A stretch of DNA of 64,000 nt from Acuticoccus kalidii. GTDB taxonomy: Bacteria; Pseudomonadota; Alphaproteobacteria; Rhizobiales; Amorphaceae. The stretch covers positions 1 through 64,000 of the forward strand of contig NZ_JAKGCS010000017.1 in the NCBI RefSeq assembly GCF_021556395.1, written 5' to 3'. The position numbers were made by a program, and so were the translations under genes. The notes beneath the pieces are model-generated. The model was given only the letters and a program-made list of their open reading frames with translations. It was not told where the DNA came from and did not search any database. Positions within the stretch are counted from its first letter, which is position 1. Every line of letters starts with the position of its first letter. Positions 1 through 7,827 of this stretch are shown in pieces.

Positions 1-56
1 CACGCCTCACGGCCCACCCTCGCCGCATGATGGACCCGGCGGCGCCGCGCTCCGCC

Positions 57-704
57 TCAGGTCGGGCGGACGAACGCCGCCCGCTCCGCATCGATCCGCT
101 CGCGGCAGATGCAGCCGACGAAATGATCGTTCACCAGCCCGGCGGCCTGGAACAGCGACGTGACCGTGGTCGGCCCGACAAAGCGCCAGCCATCCTTGCG
201 CAGCGCCTTCGAGACCGCTGCCGCCTCGGGCAGGATCGTGCGCGCCCTCAGCGTTTCATGGTCGAGCGGCTCGGCCGGTTCGGCCGGCTCGTGGCGCCAG
301 AGATAGGCAGCGAGCGACCCCTCGCGCGCGATCAGTGCCTCGGCGCGGCCGGCATTGTTGATCGCCGCCTCGATCTTTCCCCGGTGCCGCACGATGCCGG
401 CATCGCCGAGGAGGCGCGCGATATCGGCCTCGTCGAACCGGGCGACGGTCGCGATATCGAAGCCCGCGAAGGCGGCGCGGAAATTCTCCCGCTTGCGCAG
501 GATGGTCAGCCACGAGAGGCCCGACTGGAAGCCCTCAAGGCACAGCTTCTCGAAGAGGCGGGTGTCGTCGGCGATCGGCCGGCCCCATTCCTCGTCATGA
601 TAGGCGACATAGTCTGGAAGGCCGCCATGCCAGAAGCAGCGCGGCGCGCCGTCGGGGCCGGCGCGAAGCCCGTTTTCGATCTCGCCTGTCATTGCATCCA
701 CCAT
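57..704 (-). CDS. tag: DNA-3-methyladenine glycosylase I
   Basis: Cytoplasmic base-excision repair enzyme that removes 3-methyladenine from alkylated DNA. The 215-aa protein has the Tag hallmarks: a Cys-Phe-Trp near the N-terminus, HDEEWG, the LEGFQSGLSW segment carrying the expected catalytic Glu, and a C-terminal NDHFVGC whose His and Cys complete the zinc site together with the N-terminal Cys and His (ligands known from E. coli Tag). The ATG at 704 is preferred; an in-frame ATG at 692 would remove four residues. An open frame continues further upstream but has no Tag similarity. The gene is monocistronic and divergent from the DUF2927 gene. Confidence 0.93.
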   Translation of the reverse strand: MVDAMTGEIENGLRAGPDGAPRCFWHGGLPDYVAYHDEEWGRPIADDTRLFEKLCLEGFQSGLSWLTILRKRENFRAAFAGFDIATVARFDEADIARLLGDAGIVRHRGKIEAAINNAGRAEALIAREGSLAAYLWRHEPAEPAEPLDHETLRARTILPEAAAVSKALRKDGWRFVGPTTVTSLFQAAGLVNDHFVGCICRERIDAERAAFVRPT

Positions 705-828
705 CCTTCGCGCGATCCGTGTGGTTAACCAAGTGTTACTTTCTTGTCCGCCAGGTCCTTGCCACGGAACGGTCCGCTGCCACAAAGTCCCCCTCGACGG
801 TACGGATTGGAAGGTGGGGGAGAGCCCG

Positions 829-1545
829 ATGCACAAGGTGGTCGCCACCCTTTGCGCTGCGATAACGGCGATCGGAGCCGCGTTCGTCGCCGTGCCGGCG
901 ATCGCGAACACCCCTGTCGACGGCGAGCAGCTCTCGCGCGCCTTCTTCAAGACGGTTTTCGGGCTCGAATATGACGGCGGTCATGCCGACGCCTATCGGG
1001 TCAAGCGCTATGTGGGTCAGGTGCGCTTTCATGTGGAGGACCTGTCCGGCCTGCAGCGCGCCGCGCTCGCCGAATCGTTCCTGACCGCGCTCCCCCAACG
1101 CATCCAGCACCTTCGCGCGACCGTGGTTCGCGAGCGCGAGCGGGCGAATTTCCGCGTCATCATCGTGCGGGATCAGGATTTCGCCGCCGTCGTCTCGCGC
1201 GAGCTGAAGGCCGACACGATCGCGATGAACGCGCGCTGTCTCGTCGGCGTCACCACCCGCAACGGGCGCATCGAGCGCTCGACCGCGGTGATCATCGCCG
1301 ATGACGACTTTCTCTTCCCCCGCTGCCTGGTCGAAGAGGTTCTCCAGGGGCTCGGCCCGATGAACGACGATGACAGCCTCACCGAGAGCGTCTTCAACGA
1401 CAGCTCGCATCATGCGAGCTTCACCCCGTTCGACGAAGCGTTGATGAACGTCCTCTATCACCCGATGATCCGGCCCGGCATGTCGAGCAGCCAGGCCCAG
1501 AAGGCCCTCCCCGCGGTCCTCCAGTCGCTCGGCTATCGCCGCTGA
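829..1545 (+). CDS. Secreted DUF2927 domain protein
   Basis: Function unknown. The 238-aa protein starts with a signal peptide (Met-His-Lys, a hydrophobic stretch to about residue 24, then a VPAIANT cleavage region), so it is probably periplasmic. The C-terminal part carries the DUF2927 pattern: two Cys (MNARCLVG and FPRCLVEE) followed by NDSSHHASFTPFDEALMNVLYHP and a PGM motif. The ATG at 829 follows a purine-rich GGTGGGGGAG ribosome site. An earlier in-frame ATG at 721 would place non-signal sequence before the signal peptide and is not favoured. The gene stands alone, convergent with xthA. Confidence 0.85.
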   Translation: MHKVVATLCAAITAIGAAFVAVPAIANTPVDGEQLSRAFFKTVFGLEYDGGHADAYRVKRYVGQVRFHVEDLSGLQRAALAESFLTALPQRIQHLRATVVRERERANFRVIIVRDQDFAAVVSRELKADTIAMNARCLVGVTTRNGRIERSTAVIIADDDFLFPRCLVEEVLQGLGPMNDDDSLTESVFNDSSHHASFTPFDEALMNVLYHPMIRPGMSSSQAQKALPAVLQSLGYRR

Positions 1546-1555
1546 GGAGCGAGCG

Positions 1556-1583
1556 GCGCCGGCTACGCCCCGTCAGCCGGCGC
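1556..1583. terminator. Hairpin between convergent DUF2927 gene and xthA
   Basis: GCGCCGGCT (1556-1564) pairs with AGCCGGCGC (1575-1583) across a 10-base loop. It overlaps the xthA stop codon and lies just after the DUF2927 stop. There is no T tract on either side, so bidirectional termination is only inferred. Confidence 0.35.
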
Positions 1584-2424
1584 GCTTGATGCGGGCGATC
1601 AGCGGCACGTGGTCGGAGGCTTTCTCCCAGCCCCGCGCCTCGGTGAGGATCTCGGTCGTCACCCGATCGGCGATCGTCGGCGAGCCCCAGATATGGTCGA
1701 GCCGCCGGCCGCGATTGTTCCCCGGCCAGGTTTTGTTGCGATAGCTCCACCAGGTGTAGACTTTTTCGTCCATCGGCCGGTCGCGGCGCACGATGTCGAC
1801 CCAGCCCTGGCTGGTGCGCACCGCTTCGAGCCGCTCGGTCTCGGCCGGCGTGTGGCTCACGACCCCGAGGAGTTGCCGGTGCGACCAGACATCGTGCTCA
1901 TAGGGCGCGATGTTGAAGTCCCCGGTCAGCAAGGACGTTTCGCCCACCGCCTCGGCCCCCCAGGAGACCATCCCATCGACGAAGGCGAGCTTGTCCTTGA
2001 ATTTCGGATTGATCTCCGGGTCCGGCTCATCCCCGCCCGCGGGGATATAGAGCGAATGCAGCCGGATCGGCTCGCCGAAGTCCACCACCGCCGACACGTG
2101 GCGGGGCTGGTCGACGCCGCCGATCATGTCGGCCCGGATATCGCGGATCGGCACCTTAGAGAGGACCGCGACGCCGTGATGTCCGTTCCGCCCGTTGAGC
2201 GCGATATGCTTGAAGCCCCGGCTCACCATCGTCTTCGACGGAAAATTCCCGTCCGCGCATCGCGTCTCCTGAAGGAGGACGATATCGGGCTTCACCTTCC
2301 GCACCATCTTGGCGAAAAGGTCCACCCGCGCGCGGATCGAGTTGATATTCCAGGTGACGACGACGAGCTCGTCCTTCTCCAGGGGCGGCGTCGGCTCGTC
2401 GACGATGATGTCGAGCTCGCTCAT
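1573..2424 (-). CDS. xthA: Exodeoxyribonuclease III family protein
   Basis: AP endonuclease and 3'-5' exonuclease of the exonuclease III family, acting in base-excision repair. The 283-aa protein shows the family motifs in order: TWNINSIRAR (Asn), LLQETR (metal-binding Glu), GDFNIAP (Asp and Asn), WSYRN, RLDHIW and the C-terminal SDHVPL with the catalytic His. About 20 residues precede the core, slightly longer than E. coli XthA. Its ATG overlaps the stop of the upstream citrate-lyase-like gene by 4 bp (ATGA), so the two are probably translated from one mRNA. Confidence 0.92.
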   Translation of the reverse strand: MSELDIIVDEPTPPLEKDELVVVTWNINSIRARVDLFAKMVRKVKPDIVLLQETRCADGNFPSKTMVSRGFKHIALNGRNGHHGVAVLSKVPIRDIRADMIGGVDQPRHVSAVVDFGEPIRLHSLYIPAGGDEPDPEINPKFKDKLAFVDGMVSWGAEAVGETSLLTGDFNIAPYEHDVWSHRQLLGVVSHTPAETERLEAVRTSQGWVDIVRRDRPMDEKVYTWWSYRNKTWPGNNRGRRLDHIWGSPTIADRVTTEILTEARGWEKASDHVPLIARIKRAG

Positions 2425-3260
2425 CGGCTACGCGCTTCGATCGCTTCGGCGAACGCGATCACGCGCTTCGCGGCATCGACGTGCAGCCGTTCGATGAGAC
2501 GGCCGTCGAGCGTCGCGACCGAGCGGCCCTCGGCCTCGGCCGCCTCCAGCGCGGCGACGATGGCGCGCGCCTCGGCGAGCATCGCCTCCTTCGGGGAGAA
2601 GACGCGATTGACCGGCTCGATCTGCGCCGGATGGATGACGCTCTTGCCCGTCATCCCGAGCGCGCGGCCGGCCTCGGCCTCCACGATCAGCGCGTCGATA
2701 TCCTTGACGTCGTTCATCACGCCATCGATCACGTCGAGCCGCGCAGCCTTGCCGGCGAGCACCGTCTGTTGCAGCGCGAGCGAGAGCTGGGCGCGCGCCG
2801 GACCGACGATCGCGCCGAGTTCGGCCGCGAGATCGTTTGTCCCGACGATCAGCGCCGCCGCCCCCGTCTTCGCCGCGGCGACGGCGATCGAGCCGGCATT
2901 GAGGATCCCCTCCGCCGCCTCCATCATCGGCCAGACCGTCGCCCCGGACGCCTCGGCGAGCCGGGCGACGTCCTCGGCGACGCGCACCTTGGGCAGCACC
3001 AGATTGGCGACCTTCGCCTCGCGCGCGAAAGCGATATCGTCGAGATGCCAAGGCGTCCCTTCGGCGTTGACCCTGAGGGCAACCTCCTTGCCGAGATCGA
3101 GGACAGTGGCGGCCGCTTTGCGCGCCGCGTCCTTGCGTTCAGGAGACACGGCGTCTTCGAGATCGACGACGACGACGTCGGCGGGAAGGTCGCGGGCCTT
3201 GGCGAGCGCCCTCTCATTGTCCGCGGGGACATAGAGGACCGTGCGTCTCAGAAGGGTCAT
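2421..3260 (-). CDS. HpcH/HpaI aldolase / citrate lyase beta-like (CitE) protein
   Basis: TIM-barrel CoA-ester lyase of the CitE-like branch; members cleave malyl-, methylmalyl- or citramalyl-CoA or act as thioesterases, and the substrate here is unknown. Visible motifs are RRTVLYVPADNERAL at the N-terminus, VVDLEDAVSPERK (the metal/active-site loop), WPMMEAAEGI with the conserved Glu, and MTGKSVIHPAQI near residue 220. At 279 aa it has the usual family length. The ATG at 3260 (MTLLRR) is preferred over an ATG five codons upstream. No citrate lyase alpha or gamma gene is nearby, so a true citrate lyase is unlikely. It shares an ATGA overlap with xthA. Confidence 0.85.
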   Translation of the reverse strand: MTLLRRTVLYVPADNERALAKARDLPADVVVVDLEDAVSPERKDAARKAAATVLDLGKEVALRVNAEGTPWHLDDIAFAREAKVANLVLPKVRVAEDVARLAEASGATVWPMMEAAEGILNAGSIAVAAAKTGAAALIVGTNDLAAELGAIVGPARAQLSLALQQTVLAGKAARLDVIDGVMNDVKDIDALIVEAEAGRALGMTGKSVIHPAQIEPVNRVFSPKEAMLAEARAIVAALEAAEAEGRSVATLDGRLIERLHVDAAKRVIAFAEAIEARSR

Positions 3261-3335
3261 GGCGCTCCGAAGCAACAGTGAAGGACAAGGCGTCCTGCTA
3301 TCGTCCGCGCGTGGAAGTCAACCGGGAGAGGGAGA

Positions 3336-4133
3336 ATGACGGTGAAGACTGTGGTGGCGATTTCCTCGCTCGTGATGCGGGGCGCGGTGGGCTTGCGCGC
3401 CATCGTGTTCGCGTTGGAGCGACGCGGCCACCGCGTCTGGCCCCTGCCGACGGTGACGATGCCGTGGCATCCGGGGCTCGGCCGATCGACGCGCTCGGTC
3501 CCGGCCGAGTTTGCGACGCAGCTCAACGAGCTCTCCCGTTTCGCCGGCGAGGTCGACGCCGTGCTCACCGGCTATTTCGCCAACGCCGAAGAGGTCGAGG
3601 CGGCCGCCCGCTTCATCGACGCGGTGCGCGCCGCACGCGGCGATGCGCTCGTCGTGGTCGATCCGGTGACGGGCGACGAGAACGGCCGTTACGTGCCCGA
3701 CGCCGTCGCCGAGGCGATCGTCACACAGCTCCTGCCCCGCGCCGATATCGCGACGCCCAACGTCAACGAGCTCGCCGATCTCGGCACCGGCGACACGCCC
3801 GAGGCGCGCGCCCGCTCGATCGGCACCCGCCGTATCGTCGTCACCTCCGCGATCGCGCGGGATGGGCGGATCGGCTCGATGCTCCTCGGCGAAGAAACCG
3901 CGACGGTGGAGCACGCCGCGATAACGCCCGCCCCCCGTGGGACGGGCGATTTCTTCTCGGCGATCCTCACCTCCGCCGTCCTCGGCGGCGCCAGCGGTCG
4001 GGACGCGCTCGCCGAAGCCGCCGCCGCGACGCTCGCGGTGATCGAGGCCTCGGACGGGGAGACGATGGCCCTCGCCGACGCACAGGACGCGATCGCCGCG
4101 CCGCCGGTGTCGCGCGTCGTCGTCAGCGGATGA
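3336..4133 (+). CDS. pdxY: Pyridoxal kinase (PdxY/PdxK family)
   Basis: Predicted ATP-dependent kinase converting pyridoxal to pyridoxal 5'-phosphate in the B6 salvage pathway. The 265-aa protein fits the PfkB/ribokinase fold: VVVDPVTGDENGRYV (DPVxGD, ATP/Mg site), TPNVNEL, and the anion-hole/catalytic-base motif APRGTGDFFSA near residue 210. The start is preceded by GGGAGAGGGAG. The stop overlaps the ATG of the following DUF429 gene (ATGA), indicating a two-gene operon. Substrate preference among B6 vitamers is inferred from family only. Confidence 0.86.
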   Translation: MTVKTVVAISSLVMRGAVGLRAIVFALERRGHRVWPLPTVTMPWHPGLGRSTRSVPAEFATQLNELSRFAGEVDAVLTGYFANAEEVEAAARFIDAVRAARGDALVVVDPVTGDENGRYVPDAVAEAIVTQLLPRADIATPNVNELADLGTGDTPEARARSIGTRRIVVTSAIARDGRIGSMLLGEETATVEHAAITPAPRGTGDFFSAILTSAVLGGASGRDALAEAAAATLAVIEASDGETMALADAQDAIAAPPVSRVVVSG

Positions 4134-4840
4134 CGCGCGTCCTCGGCGTCGACGGCTGCCGCGGCGGCTGGGCGGTGGTCGAGGTCGAGGCGGCGGGGCC
4201 ACTCTGCCCCGTCGCGCGCTTCGAGCCCGACATGCGCGCCGCGATCGCCTCCGGCGCGACGATCGCGATCGACATGCCGCTCGGCCTCCCGGAGCGGATC
4301 GAAGGCCCCGGCCGCGTCGCTGAGCAGGCGGTGAAGCGGATGCTCGGCCCGCGCCAGTCCTCGGTGTTCTCGATGCCGTCGCGCGCGGCCATCATGGAAG
4401 ACACGTGGGAGGGCGCGTGCCGCGTCGCGCTCGCGACGTCCGACCCGCCGCGCAAGACGAGCCGCCAAGCCTTCCACCTTTTCCCGATGATCCGCGCGCT
4501 CGACGCGCTGCTGACGCCGGACAACCAGCACACCGTCTTCGAATGCCATGCCGAGGTCGCCTTCTGGCGTCTCAATGGCGAGGCGCCGATGCCGACGGCG
4601 AAGCGCGTGAAGGGCGTCCCGGCGGCCGAAGGGCTCGCCGAGCGCATCGCGCTCCTCGTCCGCCACGGTTACGACGCTGCCTTTTTCGAGTGCCGTCCCC
4701 GCGGCGTTCCGCTCATCGATCTCGTCGACGCCGCGGCGATCGCGCTGATCGCGCGCCGCTGCGCTGCGGGTGAGGCGCGGCCTTTCCCCGATCCACCGGG
4801 GCGTGACGCGCGGGGCCTGCGGGTCGCGATCTGGGCATGA
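4130..4840 (+). CDS. DUF429 domain-containing protein
   Basis: Uncharacterised DUF429 protein of 236 aa. It begins with VLGVDGCRGGWAVV, an RNase H-like/actin-like first strand with the conserved Asp, followed by AIDMPLGLPE, RSSVF-like QSSVFSMPSR, and FECHAEVAFW near residue 145. These are the typical DUF429 blocks; no enzyme activity is established for the family. The ATG at 4130 overlaps the pdxY stop, so it is probably translationally coupled to pyridoxal kinase. Confidence 0.85.
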   Translation: MTRVLGVDGCRGGWAVVEVEAAGPLCPVARFEPDMRAAIASGATIAIDMPLGLPERIEGPGRVAEQAVKRMLGPRQSSVFSMPSRAAIMEDTWEGACRVALATSDPPRKTSRQAFHLFPMIRALDALLTPDNQHTVFECHAEVAFWRLNGEAPMPTAKRVKGVPAAEGLAERIALLVRHGYDAAFFECRPRGVPLIDLVDAAAIALIARRCAAGEARPFPDPPGRDARGLRVAIWA

Positions 4841-4865
4841 GATCGCCGCCGCCGGCCGTCGCGGC

Positions 4866-4883
4866 ACGCCCGCCGGCGGGCGT
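4866..4883. terminator. GC-rich palindromic hairpin after DUF429 gene
   Basis: An 18-bp palindrome (ACGCCCGCC then GGCGGGCGT) lies 25 bp after the DUF429 stop and before the convergent L,D-transpeptidase. Only TTA follows, not a proper T tract, so termination is a guess. Confidence 0.3.
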
Positions 4884-4903
4884 TACCATCGTGCGAGCGC
4901 GAA

Positions 4904-4942
4904 TGGCGTCACAAGGGTCGCGCGCCAGGTGGCGTCACAGGG
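4904..4942. repeat. Short direct repeat
   Basis: TGGCGTCACA followed by AGG or GGG occurs at 4904-4916 and again at 4930-4942, a 26-bp period. The second copy covers the stop codon of the L,D-transpeptidase. No function is evident. Confidence 0.4.
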
Positions 4943-5672
4943 GATTGAGCGCCGCCATCAGTCCGCTGCGGTCGCTGCCCGGCCCCAGCACCACCACCTC
5001 GGTGCCGACCTTCACGCGCGAATAAAGGTCGACGACATCCTCGTTCAGCATCCTGATACAGCCGGACGACACCGCATAGCCGATCGTCTCATCCTCGTGC
5101 GTGCCGTGGATGCGGTAGAGGGTCGAGCCGAGATAGAGCGCGCGGGCGCCGAGCGGGTTTTCGGGTCCGCCGGGCATCCACTCGGGAAGGCCGGGCTGGC
5201 GGGCGCGCATCTCGGCGGGCGGGCGCCAGTCGGGCCATTCGGCCTTGCGGGTGATGCGCTCCACGCCGGACCAAGTGAACCCCTCGCGGCCGACGCCGAT
5301 GCCATAGCGCACCGCCGTCCCGTCGCGGTTCACGTGGTAGAGATAGCGGCCCGCGGTATCGACGATGATGGTGCCGGCCGGTTCGCTCGTGTTGAAGCCG
5401 ACATAGGCCCGCGCGAACTTCATCCGGTGCCGCTCGCGCATCTCCTCGCGCGAAGCCTGGTACGTCACCCACTCCTTTTTCGAGGTGTCGAAGAAGCGAT
5501 ATTGCGGGCGCTCCGGCCCCTGCCGCTCGCGCGGCGCGAAGGAGGGGCGGTAGGTGAACGCCTCGCCCGTGCGCGGGTCGGTCAATTGCAAGCCGGCCGC
5601 CATCGTCGGCGCAGCGAGCGCCACCATGGCGATGAAGCCGAGGACCGGGGAAAGGATGGACTTGGCGCGCAT
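4935..5672 (-). CDS. L,D-transpeptidase (YkuD/ErfK family)
   Basis: Periplasmic enzyme expected to make 3-3 peptidoglycan cross-links or attach proteins to the wall. The 245-aa precursor has an N-terminal signal peptide (MRAKS, hydrophobic stretch, AAPTMAAG cleavage region). The YkuD catalytic motif is clear: HGTHEDETIGYAVSSGCIRM, containing the active-site Cys and upstream His, at about residues 190-210. The ATG at 5672 is chosen because it gives a compact signal peptide; another ATG four codons upstream is possible. Divergent from the alpha/beta hydrolase. Confidence 0.92.
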   Translation of the reverse strand: MRAKSILSPVLGFIAMVALAAPTMAAGLQLTDPRTGEAFTYRPSFAPRERQGPERPQYRFFDTSKKEWVTYQASREEMRERHRMKFARAYVGFNTSEPAGTIIVDTAGRYLYHVNRDGTAVRYGIGVGREGFTWSGVERITRKAEWPDWRPPAEMRARQPGLPEWMPGGPENPLGARALYLGSTLYRIHGTHEDETIGYAVSSGCIRMLNEDVVDLYSRVKVGTEVVVLGPGSDRSGLMAALNPL

Positions 5673-5739
5673 CGATGCCTCCAATAGTTGACGAATCGTA
5701 ACCGGAATCGGTTATCGGTTCGTTAACCAGGAGATCGAT

Positions 5740-6522
5740 ATGGCCGCCCCGCTCGTCCCCCTGCCGCACACGTCGCGTGGGCACGCCTCGCCGCCGATCG
5801 TCCTCCTCCACGGCTTCGGCGGCGACCAGCTCGCCTGGATGGGCCTCGCCGGGCCGCTCTCCAAGCTGCGCCGCACCATCGCGTTCGACCTACCCGGTCA
5901 TGGCGCCGCGGTGAACTGGCCGGAGGTCGCGAGCGTCTCGGTCTCGGCCAATGCGGTGATCGAGAGCCTCGACCGGATGGCGGTGGAGCGGGCGACAATC
6001 GTCGGCCATTCGATGGGCGGCGCGGTCGCGAGCCTCGTCGGCCTCAAGCGGCCCGATCTCGTGGAGCGGCTCGTTCTCCTCGCACCGGGCGGTTTCGGGC
6101 CGGAGATGAACGTGCGCCTCCTCACCCGCTATGCTGCGATGACGGAGGCCGACGAAATCGCCGTCGTCATGGAGCAATTCTTCGCGCCCACGTCGACGAT
6201 CCCGCCGGTTCTCACCCAACTCGTCGTGGAGCAACGCGCCGATCCGGCGATCCAGGCCTCGTTCAAGGCGATCGTATCGGTGATCTCCGACGGAGCGGGC
6301 CAGGGTACCCTACCGCTCGACGACCTCGCCGCCGCGCCCTTCCCGACCTCGCTGGTGTGGGGGCTCGAGGATGCCGTCCTGCCGGTCCGTCAGGCGATCG
6401 AGGCGCCGGCGGCGATCGCGCGCCATCTCGTCCCCGATTGCGGACACATGGTGCACATGGAAGCGTCGGAGCTCGTGATGGGGATCCTCACGAAGGCGTT
6501 GACCGGCCGCGCGCCGGCATAG
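5740..6522 (+). CDS. Alpha/beta hydrolase (AcoC-like)
   Basis: Cytoplasmic alpha/beta-hydrolase of 260 aa with unknown substrate. The oxyanion region HGFGG is at about residue 24, the nucleophile elbow GHSMGG has Ser91, the acid is probably Asp in WGLEDAVLP, and the catalytic His is in CGHMVHME near the C-terminus. Overall it resembles the hydrolase domain found at the end of acetoin-dehydrogenase E2-type proteins, but no lipoyl domain is present. Its start follows AACCAGGAGA. The stop is only 3 bp from the stop of the convergent LOV kinase. Confidence 0.87.
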   Translation: MAAPLVPLPHTSRGHASPPIVLLHGFGGDQLAWMGLAGPLSKLRRTIAFDLPGHGAAVNWPEVASVSVSANAVIESLDRMAVERATIVGHSMGGAVASLVGLKRPDLVERLVLLAPGGFGPEMNVRLLTRYAAMTEADEIAVVMEQFFAPTSTIPPVLTQLVVEQRADPAIQASFKAIVSVISDGAGQGTLPLDDLAAAPFPTSLVWGLEDAVLPVRQAIEAPAAIARHLVPDCGHMVHMEASELVMGILTKALTGRAPA

Positions 6523-6525
6523 TCG

Positions 6526-7623
6526 CTATTCGGAGGCGGCCACCGTGTCGCCCTTCCCGTTCACCTTTCCGTCGAACGATTTCCCGTCGTCCGACACGTC
6601 CTCGCTATTGGGCGCCGGCACGTCGACGGTGATCAAGGAGCCGTGCCCACCGCGCGAAATGTCGAGATCGGCGTTGAGGCCGGTGAGGAGCGAGCGCACG
6701 ATCCGCCCGCCGAGATTGCCGCCATCGGGCCAGCTCGTGTCCTTCGGGATGCCGACGCCGTCGTCGGAGACCTGGAGGCGCAGCGTGCCGTCGGTCAGCT
6801 CCATGAGGCGGACCTCGATGAGGCCCTCGGCGCGCGTCTGGAAGGCGTGTTGGTAGGCGTTGGTCAACAACTCGGACACGATGAGGCCGAGCTGGGCCGC
6901 CGTGTCGATCGGCGTCTTGATGTTGGCGACGTCGAGATTGAGCCGCACCCTCTCGCGCCCGTCGAGATAGGCGATCGCGGAGGCGATGCGGGACACATAG
7001 GCGCCAAGCGAGACGTGTTGCGGGGCCGACGCGTTCGCCGTGCCCGTCGTCATCTCGTGATAGAGGAATTGCAGCGTCTCGATCCGGCGCGCGAGCGTCG
7101 CGTAATTTTGGACCGAATCGGCGTTCTCGACGCGCGCCTGCATGCGGATCATGCCGACGACCATCGACAGGTGGTTCTTCACCCGGTGGTGAATTTCCCG
7201 CAGCGCCTCGTCGACCCCGTCGGAGACGAAGCCGGAGCCCACCTTCGCGCCTGACGCGCGCTGAAGGCCGACGAAATATTGCAGATTTCCATCTTCGTCA
7301 TTGAGCGGCGAAACATGGACCCTGTTGAGGAAGGGTGTCCCGTCGGCCCGGTAATTCAGGATCTCGACGGAGAATTCGCCGCGGGACTTGATGCCGTCCC
7401 GCATGGCCTGAATCGCCTTCGGATCGGTGTCTTTGCCTTGCAGAAACCGGCAGTTGCGCCCTACCGTCACTTCGGCCGAATAGCCCGTCAGTCGCGTAAA
7501 CGCCTGATTTACGAAGACGATCGGGTTATCTTCGATATTGGGATTCGAGATGACCAGGGAAAACGGCACGCGCTCCAGTGCCAATTCGTGCATGGTCCCG
7601 TTGTTCACGTCGCTCTCCCTCAT
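6526..7623 (-). CDS. LOV-domain blue-light sensor histidine kinase (HisKA_2)
   Basis: Predicted soluble photoreceptor kinase. The N-terminal PAS/LOV domain carries GRNCRFLQG with Cys58, the residue that forms the FMN-cysteinyl adduct in LOV domains, and NYRADGTPFLNRV plus FVGLQ at its end. This is followed by a HisKA_2 dimerisation domain with EIHHRVKNHL (phosphoacceptor His about residue 146), and a HATPase with SELLTNAYQHAF, SDDGVGIP and GGRIVRSLL. No membrane segment is present. Start at 7623 (MRESD) is preferred; ATG at 7593 and an upstream ATG at 7677 are alternatives. No response regulator is adjacent; in relatives such kinases feed the PhyR general stress response, which here is inference. 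Confidence 0.92.
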   Translation of the reverse strand: MRESDVNNGTMHELALERVPFSLVISNPNIEDNPIVFVNQAFTRLTGYSAEVTVGRNCRFLQGKDTDPKAIQAMRDGIKSRGEFSVEILNYRADGTPFLNRVHVSPLNDEDGNLQYFVGLQRASGAKVGSGFVSDGVDEALREIHHRVKNHLSMVVGMIRMQARVENADSVQNYATLARRIETLQFLYHEMTTGTANASAPQHVSLGAYVSRIASAIAYLDGRERVRLNLDVANIKTPIDTAAQLGLIVSELLTNAYQHAFQTRAEGLIEVRLMELTDGTLRLQVSDDGVGIPKDTSWPDGGNLGGRIVRSLLTGLNADLDISRGGHGSLITVDVPAPNSEDVSDDGKSFDGKVNGKGDTVAASE

Positions 7624-7712
7624 CCCCGCACCATGACTGCGAGGAGCCCATTCTGGCCGAGACGATCTTCGGAGCAAGACATCATCAGAAAATAATCCTA
7701 GCCCAAATGAAG

Positions 7713-7741
7713 GGTTTAGGTGGCTCGGAAGTTAGAGTCAA
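7713..7741 (-). promoter_or_regulatory. Possible sigma70-type promoter for LOV kinase
   Basis: Reading the minus strand, TTGACT (7741-7736) is followed after 17 bases by TAAACC (7718-7713), about 90 bases upstream of the kinase start. The -35 is good and the -10 is weak. The 7624-7827 gap also carries the ggt promoter, which could not be identified. Confidence 0.28.
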
Positions 7742-7827
7742 CGCATTCTCGAAGCGTAATGAACGCTAAAGTTCAGGCACCGATCACAGACGACAACTCC
7801 ATCATTTCGAACCCACAGGACTAGACC

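Noticed and set aside
1..56. Tail of a gene to the left of tag
   Set aside because: Only 56 bases are visible and no reading frame in them can be tied to a known protein.
2421..3260. Call as genuine citrate lyase beta subunit
   Set aside because: Alpha and gamma subunit genes and the accessory cit genes are missing; the gene sits with xthA instead.
7624..7827. General-stress (EcfG-type) promoter for ggt or the LOV kinase
   Set aside because: GGAAG and CGTAA elements are present but 22 bases apart, outside the usual 16-17 base spacing.
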